This document shows, piece by piece, positions 53,996 to 64,000 of a stretch of 64,000 bases of DNA. A program made the translations under genes and the position numbers. This stretch comes from Chlorella sorokiniana (Eukaryota; Chlorophyta; Trebouxiophyceae; Chlorellales; Chlorellaceae), in NCBI GenBank assembly GCA_025917655.1, contig CP084609.1:248001-312000 (forward strand), in the 5' to 3' direction. Under the pieces are notes generated by a model. It did not search any database. It was not told the origin of the DNA and saw only the letters and a program-made list of their open reading frames with translations. How positions within the stretch are numbered: position 1 is the first letter of the stretch; the number at the start of each line of letters is the position of its first letter.

Positions 53996-55818
53996 TCAGG
54001 CCGAGGTCGTGCTGTTCTTTACGTCGTGCAGACCCTTTAAAAACTCGGGTTTCCGTCTCCTATACTCTGCCCACCGCAGCTTTGCATAGCCAAGGTAGTC
54101 AAAGTCAATGCTGCTCCATTTGGCCTGCAGCACACCAACCTAAGTTTGTCAATTTTTGGAGAAGGTCGTTCTTGAACCCTTAAATACAAGGATGCACCTC
54201 CCCACCGCACCTGCAGCAGCGCCCATACGCCCCAGAACTGGTGGGCCGCCAACGCGTACACATTTGCCTCAGCCACGTGCTGTGCCAGTTGCGACTGCAG
54301 CCAAGCATTGTCTCTGGTAAGGCAGTGCGCAGCTTTGCACAGGCACTTCAACGCATCGGCAAGCCCAGTTGCCGACCTGAGAAGGCGCGTCGCCCCCTGC
54401 TGCAAAGTAATGCTCTAGGAAACGCGCTGCGTCTTCTGCTCTTGGATACAACGTGTAGTCGCACTCAAAGCCTGCATACCTGCAGCAGTGGACACCTCTT
54501 GCCTTGCCCATGCCAGTGCCACCCTGGTGCCTCAGCATGCATACCACACGGAAGCCGCATGGCATCCAGAAAAGCCGATGTCTTGCAACCACATTCTTGA
54601 ATAAAGCATCATGCGGGTGCTCTGGGTGCGCTCACTCGCAGAAGTGGTTGCCCCAGTCAAAGCCGCGCGGCGCCCAGTCCGAATACTCAAAGTCGATGAG
54701 CGTCATGCCCTGCTGGGGCGCTGCCCGCTCACCGCTCGTGCCTGCTTCCGTGCCATCCCGCTCCTCGGTTGAAAGCGGCACCATGATGTTCCCTGCATGG
54801 CTAAACTTATCTTGTCAACGTCGCTAGGTGAATGGCCTTTGCAGCTCTGTGGACACTTTGCCAGCGCCTCCACCCCACATTCCTCGCCCCAGTGCCACCC
54901 AGCGAGCTGCCCACCTGCTAGCAGATCGTTGTGAGAGAACACGATGGGCGAATGGAAAGCGGCGGCAGCTTTTGCAACAGCTTCGACCTCAGCTCTCATG
55001 GCAGGGAAGTCAAACTCCAGGAAGGCTGTTTGCTTCTGCGTTGCAGCCACCGCGGTTTGTCAGGCATGCACAGAACAGTTTTGAAACAGGGTTTACACCT
55101 GCTTATCATCAAATGTGAACTGTTCAGCAATGTCCAGCCACTCGCGAGTTCTTGCAAAAGGTGTGCGGGGCTGTCGCTGACCCTGCAAGTTTGCAGGGTT
55201 TGCAAAAATGTCAATCTAAAACGTGCATATACTCGACCTCACGTACGTACGGTCCATGCTGGCATCCACCCACCGGTGCTGGGATGGCATGAAAGCGCCG
55301 AAGCAAAGCAGCCACAGCAGGAGCAAACTCTGGCGAAGCCATCTCCGTGCTCTGCAGCAAGCAAAACAGCATAGTGAGTGTCATGTTGAAATGCGCGCAA
55401 AACTTCTGGCCAGGTTGCGCACCGCAAGGGACCGCCCTTGTAGGAACTCCTCTATTCGCCCGTTTGCAAAGGTCGCTAGCACTCGAGGGCCAAAACCATG
55501 CTGAGCTGCCACTTCCATGATGGCCAGCTCCTTGTCCCGGTCAATGAACTGCTCAGTATTTGCGCCATACAGTCTGACCGCCACTGGCTGCAGGCCGCCC
55601 TGGCTGCCGCAGTCGCTGGGCGACGCGCTCCGTGGGTCAACCTTGAAGAGAGCATTACTGATGCCTCCCGCTATTTGTGTGATCTCAATTGCTTTTCCCA
55701 GCAGGCAGTCCGTCCAGCCTTCAAGAGCCTCAACGCAAACTTGCTTGATCGCGTGGTGCAGTTCCGCTTCCGGGAGGTCAGGGGCTGTTGCCACGGTCCG
55801 ATCGAGATGCCGAGCCAT
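53996..55818 (-). CDS. Ethanolamine kinase (choline/ethanolamine kinase family)
   Basis: Phosphorylates ethanolamine (possibly choline) in the first step of the Kennedy pathway for phosphatidylethanolamine, in the cytosol. Start ATG at 55818 (MARHLDRTVATAPDLPEAEL). Exon 1 (to 55423) has the ATP-binding part, IAGGISNALFKVDP, PVAVRLYGANTEQFIDRDKE and GRIEEFLQGRSLA. Exon 2 continues STEMASPEFAPAVAALLRRF. Later exons carry the Brenner-type motif FSHNDLLAG and the choline kinase motif MTLIDFEYSDWAPRGFDWGN, then YAGFECDYTLYP, AEANVYALAAHQFWGVWALL and a last exon FDYLGYAKLRWAEYRRRKP ending at TGA 53996. Key Asp residues (HND and IDFEY) are present. The order and length fit the family. Ethanolamine is favoured over choline because of the general similarity, but substrate is not proven by sequence. 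Confidence 0.85.
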
Positions 55819-56736
55819 GGCCGCGGAGCGTCAACCCCAGAGATTAAGGGAGTTCAGGGGAAAGCATGTGACAAGGGCACGATAAGGATTATTACAATGT
55901 TTATGATCACGAGTGTTCAGGCAGCCATATGCGAGCTACAAGAAGAAGTCTAGGAAAAAGGGGGTCATGTACTGCCAGGTTGAGCGGTGCGGTTAATCCA
56001 ACATAGAATAAAAACTAATCCTCGGCATTTTTATACGTGCAGAAGGATACATAAGTTAATCCTCGGCTTCTGCATTAACTTGAACATCATTCCTTTAGAA
56101 TAGTTTCTGCACCATCGCCCCTCAGCAACCCAACGCTGAACGGAATTATAAACAGATACAAACAGTTACTTTGGTCACAGTGATTTCCACACACTGAAAG
56201 AATTAATTGATAAGGTCAAATTTCATTCACCGAGACCTCCCCAGCTAGGCAGTGGAACTCCCAAGCTGTGTTCCAGGAGCAAGCCATGTTCACAATACGC
56301 ACTCAGTGACCGCCCACCATAAGCCGCGCTACCACGTTGCATTCACTCTACTGCCCGCTGCATGCTCTTTGTCTTGTTGTGATAGTTTGAAGATCATTCT
56401 CTGATGCAGGGGCATCTCCTCAAGGTGCCTACGAACATTCTGCATCAAGCAGGCCAATATAAAGCAGCAGCAAATGGCCCGCTTGCTACCCAACAGGCCT
56501 GACGCAGACAACTCCAGATGTCTGTCGAATTCCATGTCACAATTCCGACTGGGGTTCCGGGACCTGCCATCGGGTGTACAATTATCATGCTTTGGATGCT
56601 ATGGTGCTGCCAAATCCCATCCTGGCTGGCACGGGAGCTGAGAAAGGAGCTGCGTTGCTCCGGCGGATGATGAAGTTCAGCCTCTCTCTGTCTTGCTTCA
56701 ACGCAAGTCGAAAATACAGCCGAATCACAAACTTGG
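55819..56736. other. Intergenic, AT-rich
   Basis: About 0.9 kb between two minus-strand genes. TAATCCTCGGC occurs twice near 56018 and 56058. A 68-codon minus-strand frame with an ATG (56329-56535, MEFDRHLELSASGLLGSKR) could encode a small protein but has no support. Otherwise nothing recognised. Confidence 0.4.
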
Positions 56737-57688
56737 CTAGGGGTTGGTCCGAACCGCATCAACGTCATACTTTCGAGCCCAAGCCAGTAGGTCAGCAAAG
56801 AAAGGCTTGACATCAATTTTACGGTAACTTTTCGTGCCAGGAGTACCTAGGTGGAAAAAAAACTCTTGTGCTTCCATGACACAATTGTCAACAATTTCTT
56901 GCAAATGCTCATGCGTGGTCGATGGATTGGGAGGTGATAGGTGTTTGGCAGCATTGTAGAGTGCTTCCAGCAGATCCCAATCAGCAACCGTCTTGTTATC
57001 GCCTAACAATACAGGCTTAACGTTGTTCAGAGCATAGCCTCCCGCCTCACTTGTGATAGCATGGCGCAAGCCGCCAATGAGATCGCTGAAGACTGCCAGG
57101 ATGTTATGTTGAGCGTCTTTCTGCATGAGGTAGTCCAACTTGGCCCAACGCTCTTGAAGATGGTTGTCTTCCTGCTCCAGCTCATCTCTCGAAGGCTTAA
57201 TAAAGGAAAACCCACGAAGCCGTTGCGTCTCTTGCTGACTGCTGTCGTGCCTCAAAAGAGCTTCCAGTTGCTCCATATTACTGCCGATCGCATGGACACG
57301 TGCTCTTGTGTAGCGTGGCGTCTGCATGGGGCATGTGGCGACAGTGATCCCAGCCTGTAGAACCCAAACAAACAAGGAACAAGTGTGATGCCAGCAGTTG
57401 AAACGCAGGCAACAAACCAAACACGACCAGTGTGGATTGCTGCTCTGTGACGTACACAAACGTCACCTTAGCTGGCAATTGTGTCTCCGGCTTTTCACTG
57501 AGATGCTTAATTTGCTTGTCCTGCAGCAAGACATGTCACACAACTTGTTCTTAGTTATCCAACAAAGTAACGTGATAATTCGTCTAAGCCACATTTGTTC
57601 TCCTACAGCTTACGACTGTTCTTGTTACTGGTGGAGCTGATCTGCGCTGCTGTTGTTTGCTTTTCCTACGACGTTTGGCTTTGGTCAT
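56737..57688 (-). CDS. Orphan nuclear-type protein (248 aa)
   Basis: Three exons, 57688-57614, 57520-57467 and 57354-56737, join in phase 0 at both introns. The N-terminus is strongly basic (MTKAKRRRKSKQQQRRS), a probable nuclear localisation signal. The body is mostly helical: NMEQLEALLRHDSSQQETQR, DELEQEDNHLQERWAKLDYL, WDLLEALYNAAKHLSPPNP, EHLQEIVDNCVMEAQEFFF, and ends FFADLLAWARKYDVDAVRTNP. No catalytic motif or family was recognised. It has clean frames without homopolymer problems and low GC compared with genes to the left. Its upstream region has the GC motif shared with two other accessory genes. Confidence 0.6.
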
Positions 57689-58320
57689 TTGGCACAATGC
57701 CTGCAAAACAATGTTGCAGGTCTGGGTGAAAATGCCATGTGGCACAAGCGCAGCCAGCCCATTGCCACATGAGGCGGCACCAGGCAGCGGCGCATTTAGA
57801 CTGGCAGCAGTCGCCTAGGACATCTCGCGCTCACAAAATTACTGGTATGCCCGCCAAAATTGCCCGCATTAGAAATTTTGCCCCGACCTGCTGCAGAGGC
57901 GAATTGACAAGTTCGCAACAGTCCACTCGCTGCAGCAGACTCGCTGCAGCACTCGATGAAACCATCATCATTTCGTACTGAACACAACCACAGGCAGCAA
58001 TACTTACACCTCACCTAAGTCTGAGCCTCGCAAGCCAAGAGCCTAAGACCTGCCTGTTCCGGATCAACAACAAAAAGAAGGGAGAAGCAGAAGAAGGAAG
58101 GGACGCGCGGGGCGTATCCCGAATCAACTATTACGAAGGCAGGAGAACGTCAAGGAGATCAGGGGAAAAAGGGAACGTACTGCTGTGTCTGCAGTACGCG
58201 CATCCTTCAACATAAGATTGCCAGGCTCGGCCCAAACTATGCCATGCAACACTGACCACCAATTTCTGGATGACCTGCCCCATTGTAAGCAGATGCGCCT
58301 TTCCCTTGGCAGAGTGTGCC
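57689..58320. other. Intergenic with shared GC motif
   Basis: About 0.6 kb upstream of the orphan gene and downstream of PRL1. It contains a purine tract (58068-58101) followed by GACGCGCGGGGCGTAT (58102-58117), the exact reverse complement of 52386-52401. This would be part of the promoter or leader of the minus-strand orphan gene, about 410 bases before its ATG. Confidence 0.45.
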
Positions 58321-58325
58321 TTACA
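58321..58325 (-). terminator. TGTAA polyadenylation signal (minus strand)
   Basis: TTACA on the plus strand about 55 bases beyond the PRL1 stop codon. Confidence 0.5.
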
Positions 58326-58379
58326 TCAGCCGTGAAACAAAGCACAACCCACGACCGCCGCCACTCCTCCCGCCGCGCC

Positions 58380-61300
58380 TCAGAAGCGCTTGATGTCGCG
58401 GGGCGGCTGGAACTGCACGGGGTGGGACTCGGGGTGGCCGCCTCGTCCTCCTTCCACATCTTGATGGTCTTGTCCGCCTCGCACGTGACCAGGCGCGAGC
58501 CGGTGACGTCGAACGACATGGCATAGATGCCGGCCTCGGAGTCCAGCGAGCCGGGCTGCACGATGGAGTCCTGCTGCTGGAAGGAGTTGCCGCTGGTCCA
58601 GTCCCAGAACCATAGGGAGCCGTTGTCGGCGCCCGAGGCCAGCACGCCGTCCTGGTTGGCCGCCATGCAGTTGACGATGGCCTGCGGGGGTGGGGCGACG
58701 GCAAGAGGGTTGAAGTGTGTGGGTATGCTTTTAAATCGAATATGTGAGTGTGGGTGTGTGGGCCAGGGAATCAGGAACAGAAAGGAGGTAGAAGTATCAG
58801 GTGCAGGGTAAAGGCACACAAGGGTATGGCAAGTTAGCCGCTGCTATGATGAGTGAAAAGTATCCTGAATCTACGGACAATGCACGCACCCGCTGCTGCT
58901 GCAGGAAGTTGTGCAGGAAGTCGCCCTGCGGCAGCTTGTACTTCTTGATGTTGTCAGCGGCGCCTGCAGTACACGGGGGCAGTTCGACAATTGGAATCGT
59001 GCCTTTGCTTGTGTGGTGAAGGGAGCATTGGGTGGGGGTGGATAAGCCTGGCCACAAAGTACACCGGAACAGAGCGACACGACAGGGCGCCGAAACGCAG
59101 CACGAGGCGGGACGCACCCGAAGCAAAGGTGTGCTCGGTGGGGGACGCCGCCAGCGCCCTCACGGCCTGCGGGGAGCGGAGGCACAACAGGCGGCAGTGA
59201 CTCCTCCTCACCAAAACCCCAACCCCCAATCCTTGTTTCACTCATCTGCCAGCCCAGCCTTCCTCACTCCATTGCTTCACTCCTCCAAATCCCCAACCTT
59301 CCTCTCAATACCGGCCTACATAACTTGTCGCACCACCCACCTTCTTGTGGTGCGTGAGCGTGGCGAGCGTCTTGCCCATGCGCAGGTCCCACAGCCGCAC
59401 CGTCTTGTCGTAGCTGCCGGTGACGACCTGTAGAGGGGGACGGAGGGCGGCATGGGCCTGCTGAATGCTTGTGCGGGCAAGTCGAGTAAGCAGGCGCAGA
59501 GTCGCGCAGGACCGTAGAAAGCATTGAGAGCATTGGCCAGGCTGCTGTGCTCTGGGGCCTGGCAGGTGACCGTGAAAGCAACAGCAGCGGATGCCCAGTC
59601 TTGGCCCTGCTTTGCACAGCCGCGCGGCGACAAACGGCCCACCTGCGGGTCTGTGGGGAACGCCAGTATGCTGGCCACCGTGTCCTCGTGCCCGCTCAGG
59701 CAGTGCACCTGCACCTTGCTGCGGATGTCCCACACGCGGCAGGCTGCAGGCGGGGACCAGGGCGCAGGATGAGGGGTGAAGGGGCAGGAAGGCAGACCCA
59801 CGACCCAGATTCCATCCCCCTCACCCACCTATTACCATCCACTCGCCCACCCAGCATTCACTTCTAAACACACACCATCACCCCATTGCCAACGTGAGCA
59901 AACACGCGCCACCCACCCGCGTCGCGGCCCCCGTCATGATCACGTCCAGCGTGGGGTGCTGCGCCAGCGAGTACACGCCCGACAGGTGGCCGTGGTAGTT
60001 GCGGATGACCTTGTTCTGCTCCAGGTCCCAGCACTTGACCATCTTGTCGAGGGCGCAGGAGAACATGTACGGGTGCCGCCCGCTCACCGCCAGGCCCGTA
60101 ACCTGCGTGGGAGGGAGAGGGGGAGGGTGGGTGGATGGGTGTGTGTATGGATACCACAGGGGGATATGGAGGCGTGCAGTTGTACTTGCGGGTTGGGCTG
60201 GTGGGGGAGGAGAGCAAGGGCAGACGCTGGGAATCATACAGGCAGGCGGGAGGAGCAGGACAGAGCATTGCTTGCACAAGGCAGGAGTCCACAGCTGGAA
60301 GGAAAAGAACAAGAGATGCGCGCCTGCTCGATGTGGCCAGTGAGCGTGAGGCGCAGCTGGCCGCTGGCTGTGTCCCAAATCTTGATGGTGCGATCGGCTG
60401 CAGTACGTGGGGCAGGGCAGGCAGTACAGGTGACGCGTGCAGCATAAGAGAGCTTTAGCACTGACGACGCAAGCGCTGGTGCGGCCCCTCCGGCCAACGG
60501 CAGTGACAGGGCAACCATGCACAGGATTTCCCCACATACACACATACAGCATCACCAACGCACCTGATCCCGTCACAAACCACTCGTTGCTGGGGTCAAA
60601 CGCCACTGACCGCACCCAGCTGCATCACACAAAACACAGCCTCATTCAGCGAATGCCATGCCAGGCGTGCCCAAGCGGGCGGCGGCGCAGTTCACTAGCC
60701 AAGAGCAGCAGCATGAGCAAGATACGCCGTACGGCTGGCCGCAGGGCAGGCGTCAGTTGCAGAGCAGGGAGGCCAGTCGCACCCGAGGTGGCCGGAGATG
60801 ACGCGGTAGAGGCGCCAGGGGGCGTGCCACACCGGGCGGGGCCACTTGCTGGCCAGGCGGCGCGAGATGGTGGCAGAGGGCGTGTACTCCTTCTGCGGGA
60901 AGAAAGGAAGGGACAGAAAAAAGATAAGGCAGGGCAGGAAGGCCCCGCACGGAGCGGGCCAACCAGACAACAAAGCAGGAGAACACAGAAGGTACATCGA
61001 ATCAGGGTTCGGATAATCAAGGTCAAGCGGAGCTGATGCAAACGGCAGCCAGGCCTGCTACCATGCCCCTCTCCTGCTTGCCTAGCAGCAGCATCCAGCA
61101 CGTCCCATGCAGAAAAACAACAAAAGCCTCAGAAATCAAAACAACACGCACCTGGCCGCCTGCCGCGGTGGGCACCATGACGGTCCCTGTCAGCGCCGCC
61201 TTGGCCTCAGCCGTGATCTTGCCAGGAGCGGCGCCGCCGCCGTGCAACACCAGCTGCTTGTCCTTGGCCGTGGCTGCTGCTTGGCTGCAAAATGGACAAG

Positions 61301-61881
61301 GCGAAGGAGCGCAGGTGGAGGGATGGAGGGCGGCAGAGCTGAGCTGCCCGACGGCCAAGCCCGGAAAGGAGGGCAAGAACAAACAGAAAGCGCCAGAAAG
61401 AAACCCGGCACGGCAGCGGGCTTACGGCTGCGCGGGGATGGAGTCTATGAGCTTGGCTGTGTGCGACTTGCTGTCCGCTGCCGCCCGGCTCCGCTGCTCG
61501 CTGCCGCCGCCGCTCGCGCCCCCGCCGCCGCCACCTCCCGCGACTTGTAGCCCTGCAGCGCGCTGTACTCATCCCGCATCTGCGGAAAGCAAGCAATCAC
61601 AGAAAATTAGACAATCAGTTGCCTTGCTGCACCGCATTTGGCACTGCTGAACAGTAGTGGAGCTGTGAACGGACGTGGCTTTTCAGCCCGCACCTTGCAC
61701 GCGAGCTTCACACGCTGCCCCTCCTCATCCAGTGGCACCTTCTGTCCATGGCTGCCCACGAACAAGTCGTGTGTGCGCTTGAGGGACAGCATCGTCATCG
61801 CCTTGACGGTCTTGCCCTCAATCGGCAGGTCGGCCGCACCGCCGCCGCCGGGCGGAGGCGCCGCTGCTGCTGCCGGTGCCA
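58380..61881 (-). CDS. PRL1: Pleiotropic regulator 1 (PRL1/PLRG1), WD40 splicing factor
   Basis: A subunit of the Prp19/NTC spliceosome complex in the nucleus, also linked to defence and development in plants. Start ATG at 61881 ([20 protein letters not shown]). The N-terminal family signature is [19 protein letters not shown]. Then [54 protein letters not shown], and seven WD repeats: [56 protein letters not shown] with [74 protein letters not shown] and [17 protein letters not shown]. The end, [10 protein letters not shown], matches the family. One base is missing in a CCCC run near 58437, between [11 protein letters not shown] and ESHPVQF. Another near 59935 is likely. About 12 exons. Confidence 0.92.
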
Positions 61882-62607
61882 TGCCGCCTACGACAGGCTG
61901 TGGCACTTAACTGTGGCGTGCACAGGCTCGGCCCGCTTCGACCCGCTGCAAGCGTTGCGGACAGGCCTGATGGGGGCCGCTACCCTAACGCAGGGTGAAT
62001 CCTTGAACTTATGAAGAGCTGCAAACCACTTCGACAAACGCTCCTGCGCGTTAGCCTGCTGTTTGCCGCGAGTCACGTTCCAGGGCAAGAATGCCGTCAG
62101 GCTCTCTGGAGGCTGTGAATTTGCTGTTGATCAGCCCGATGCGTCGCATTTAGACTAGAAAGGAAAACGTTTTGGCTTACAGTACGTACGTGTACCGCTG
62201 CGTTTGCCTTGCCCGTGGATCGCAGGCGCCAAGCCAATTGGCGGTTGCGACTCAAGCCGTATTCATCTGACGGACTGTCTAGAGAAACTCACGAACGGCT
62301 CCCATTTTTCAGTCTTCAGCCAAGAGGCACAGTTTCCTGCAGCAACTGCTGCAAGCAGGCTCCAGGTAGGAGAACGCAGCAATAAGTCATAGGCATCGGT
62401 GGCAGCAGCGCGCTGCATGCATGATTCCTTGATGCCTGCCCTGCTTGTGCTTGCCGCCGCTTGTTGCTGCCGAACTGCTTTGTTGTCTTTCCAACTCGTA
62501 GCTCTCTCGACGGGTATCATGCCACAATATAATTAGTTGCCATGAATCCATGCACGAGACAAAGTTACCATGCCACTGCGCAGGCTTCCGCACATAGGCA
62601 GCCAGCC
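61882..62607. other. Divergent promoter region PRL1 / APRT
   Basis: About 0.7 kb, AT-richer than both genes. An in-frame ATG at 62542 (MNPCTRQSYHATAQ) could extend the APRT N-terminus by 22 residues. No TATA box or other clear element recognised. Confidence 0.4.
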
Positions 62608-63792
62608 ATGGGCAAGGGCTCGAGCGCGGGCGCCGACCAGCGGCTGGAGGTCATCAGCAACGCGATCCGCGTGATCCCCGACTTCCCCAAGCCCGGCATC
62701 CAGTTCCAGGACGTCACCACCATCCTCAGCGACCCCGTGGCCTTCAAGCACAGCATCGACCTGCTGGCAGAGCGGTACCGCTCACCCGAGCACCGCATCG
62801 ATGTGGTAGCGGGTGCGCGCGGGCTGCTTGTGGGCGGACCCTGCATTTGTAGCATACAATGATGGACATCGCATTTGTGCTGCTTGTGTGGATATGTTTT
62901 GTGGGCGCTCTCATGCTTCTCCTGAAGGGATGTCCATGCCAGGCTGTTGTGCACGGCGCTGGTGGCAGCGACGCACGATTGGTCCTGTCGCGTGCAGGCT
63001 TTGAGGCGCGGGGCCTGATGTTTGGCGCCCGCTGGCCATAGCGCTTGGCTGCGCGTTTGTGCCCCTGCGCAAGCCCGGCAAGCTGCCCGGTGAGCGCGCC
63101 TGCAGCCGCTGCAGCTCCCCACGCCAGGGACGCGCCCGCCGCACAGCGACTCTCTGGGAACTGGGTGATTGAACTGCGCCCTGGATGAACCCCCTCGCCG
63201 ACTTACTGCAGGCGCCACCATCTCGGCCGATTATGTGACGGAGTACAGCACAGGTGGGGCCCATTCTTGCCTTGCTGCCGTTATTGCTGCCTTTCCTGCT
63301 GCCTTTCTTCATCCTCCCTTGCTATGAATCGGACAGCCTCCCGACAGCGATCAGCAGCATAACAGCGCCCGCAGTCACTTGACTATGCCCGCTCACCCAA
63401 CGCTTTCCTGGCGCCCTTGCAGACACGATTGAGATGCATGTGGGGGCGATCCAGGAAGGCCAGCGTGTGCTGCTGGTGGATGACCTCATCGCCACCGGCG
63501 GCACGCTGCGTGAGCCCAGCTGCGCTTGTACAGCATGGCCCGCTGTGTTCACCGTGCCCGCCTGATGGGCTCGGAGCCCCTCGCCCCCTTGTTGTGTCGC
63601 ACCCGCCCGGCCGACACCTGCTCACGCTGTCCCGACACTGCTGCGTGCAGGGGCGGGGGTGGAGCTGGTGCAGAAGGCGGGGGCGTGGTGGTGGAGGCGG
63701 CGTGCATCATTGAGCTGCCAGATCTCAAAGGCCGCGAAAAGCTGGGAGGGTGCACTGACCTTTTTGTGCTTGTGGAGAAGGAGGGCTTGTAG
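62608..63792 (+). CDS. APT1: Adenine phosphoribosyltransferase
   Basis: Salvages adenine to AMP with PRPP in the cytosol; in plants also acts on cytokinin bases. Five to six exons. Start ATG at 62608 in a good context (CAGCCATGG): [39 protein letters not shown] and HRIDVVAG; then [61 protein letters not shown] and the PRPP motif [14 protein letters not shown], and the last exon VELVQKAG with [16 protein letters not shown], ending FVLVEKEGL at 63792. Length fits the family (about 185). One base is missing at about 63022 (GCCCGC, expected GCCCCGC) and one near 63686 in a G-rich run. Confidence 0.9.
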
Positions 63793-64000
63793 TTTACCCA
63801 TGATCAGTTCATTATAAAACTGCTTTGTGTGAGCAGAGGGGCTGTGACTTGCATGATGATGCGCCTGCAGAGGGCCTGCGTGGGTGATGCTCGGCACGCA
63901 GGACGCCCAGCGGGACAGTGGTTTGCAACATGGACGAGGGTGGCTTGAACGGGGCGCAGGGGCGGCTGCACTTGCCACAAGCGTACAGAGCAGCTAGAAC
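63793..64000. other. 3' flank of APRT
   Basis: The last 200 bases hold the 3' UTR of the APRT gene. No further gene seen. Confidence 0.4.

Noticed and set aside
1-64000. Bacterial or organelle origin of the window
   Set aside because: Dense spliceosomal introns and eukaryote-specific genes (PRL1, NUP133, GT77) rule it out.
1-64000. tRNA, rRNA or CRISPR arrays
   Set aside because: None could be recognised by eye; a tRNA with an intron could still be missed.

Overview
The window is nuclear DNA from a GC-rich, intron-dense green alga, most likely a trebouxiophyte of the Chlorella type. The evidence is short GT-AG introns in almost every gene, TGTAA-type polyadenylation signals after several stop codons, plant-type enzymes (GT77 arabinosyltransferase-like protein, chloroplast O-acetylserine lyase), and no bacterial operon structure. 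Species was not determined.

Layout. 0-15 kb: the 3' end of an unknown gene (+), a GT77 glycosyltransferase (-), a dynamin-superfamily/SLIP-GC-like large GTPase (-), a doubtful small gene (-), a membrane-anchored ankyrin protein with a 33-residue repeat (+), and a Gln-rich gene fragment (-). 15-33 kb: a small secreted cysteine-rich protein (+), chloroplast cysteine synthase (+), a NUP133-like C-terminal domain (-), ribonucleotide reductase large subunit (+), and a small membrane protein (-). 33-42 kb: an alkylglycerol monooxygenase-like hydroxylase (-) and a GT92/GT2-like glycosyltransferase with an Ala/Gln/Gly-repeat tail (+). 42-58 kb: an accessory-looking, often AT-richer stretch with a caspase-like protease (+), a UvrD-type helicase (-), a GIY-YIG nuclease domain (+), an orphan gene with a duplicated exon (+), a fossil C48-type protease fragment, ethanolamine kinase (-), an orphan nuclear-type protein (-), and several dispersed duplicated blocks. 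58-64 kb: the splicing WD40 protein PRL1 (-) and adenine phosphoribosyltransferase (+).

Most genes are unrelated housekeeping genes, as expected in an algal nucleus. The nucleotide-metabolism genes RNR1 and APRT lie far apart and show no sign of joint control.

A recurring technical feature matters for any reader. Many conserved genes lose frame by exactly one base, nearly always inside a homopolymer run, while everything around is well conserved. I read these as sequence or assembly errors, not as pseudogenes. Exon borders are my own reading of splice consensus and phase; without transcripts they remain models.

The most novel items are the 94-residue secreted ten-cysteine protein at 16.0-16.6 kb, the caspase-like protease lying between two direct repeats at 42-44 kb, the two orphan genes at 52.4 and 57.7 kb, and a GC motif shared upstream of three accessory genes.
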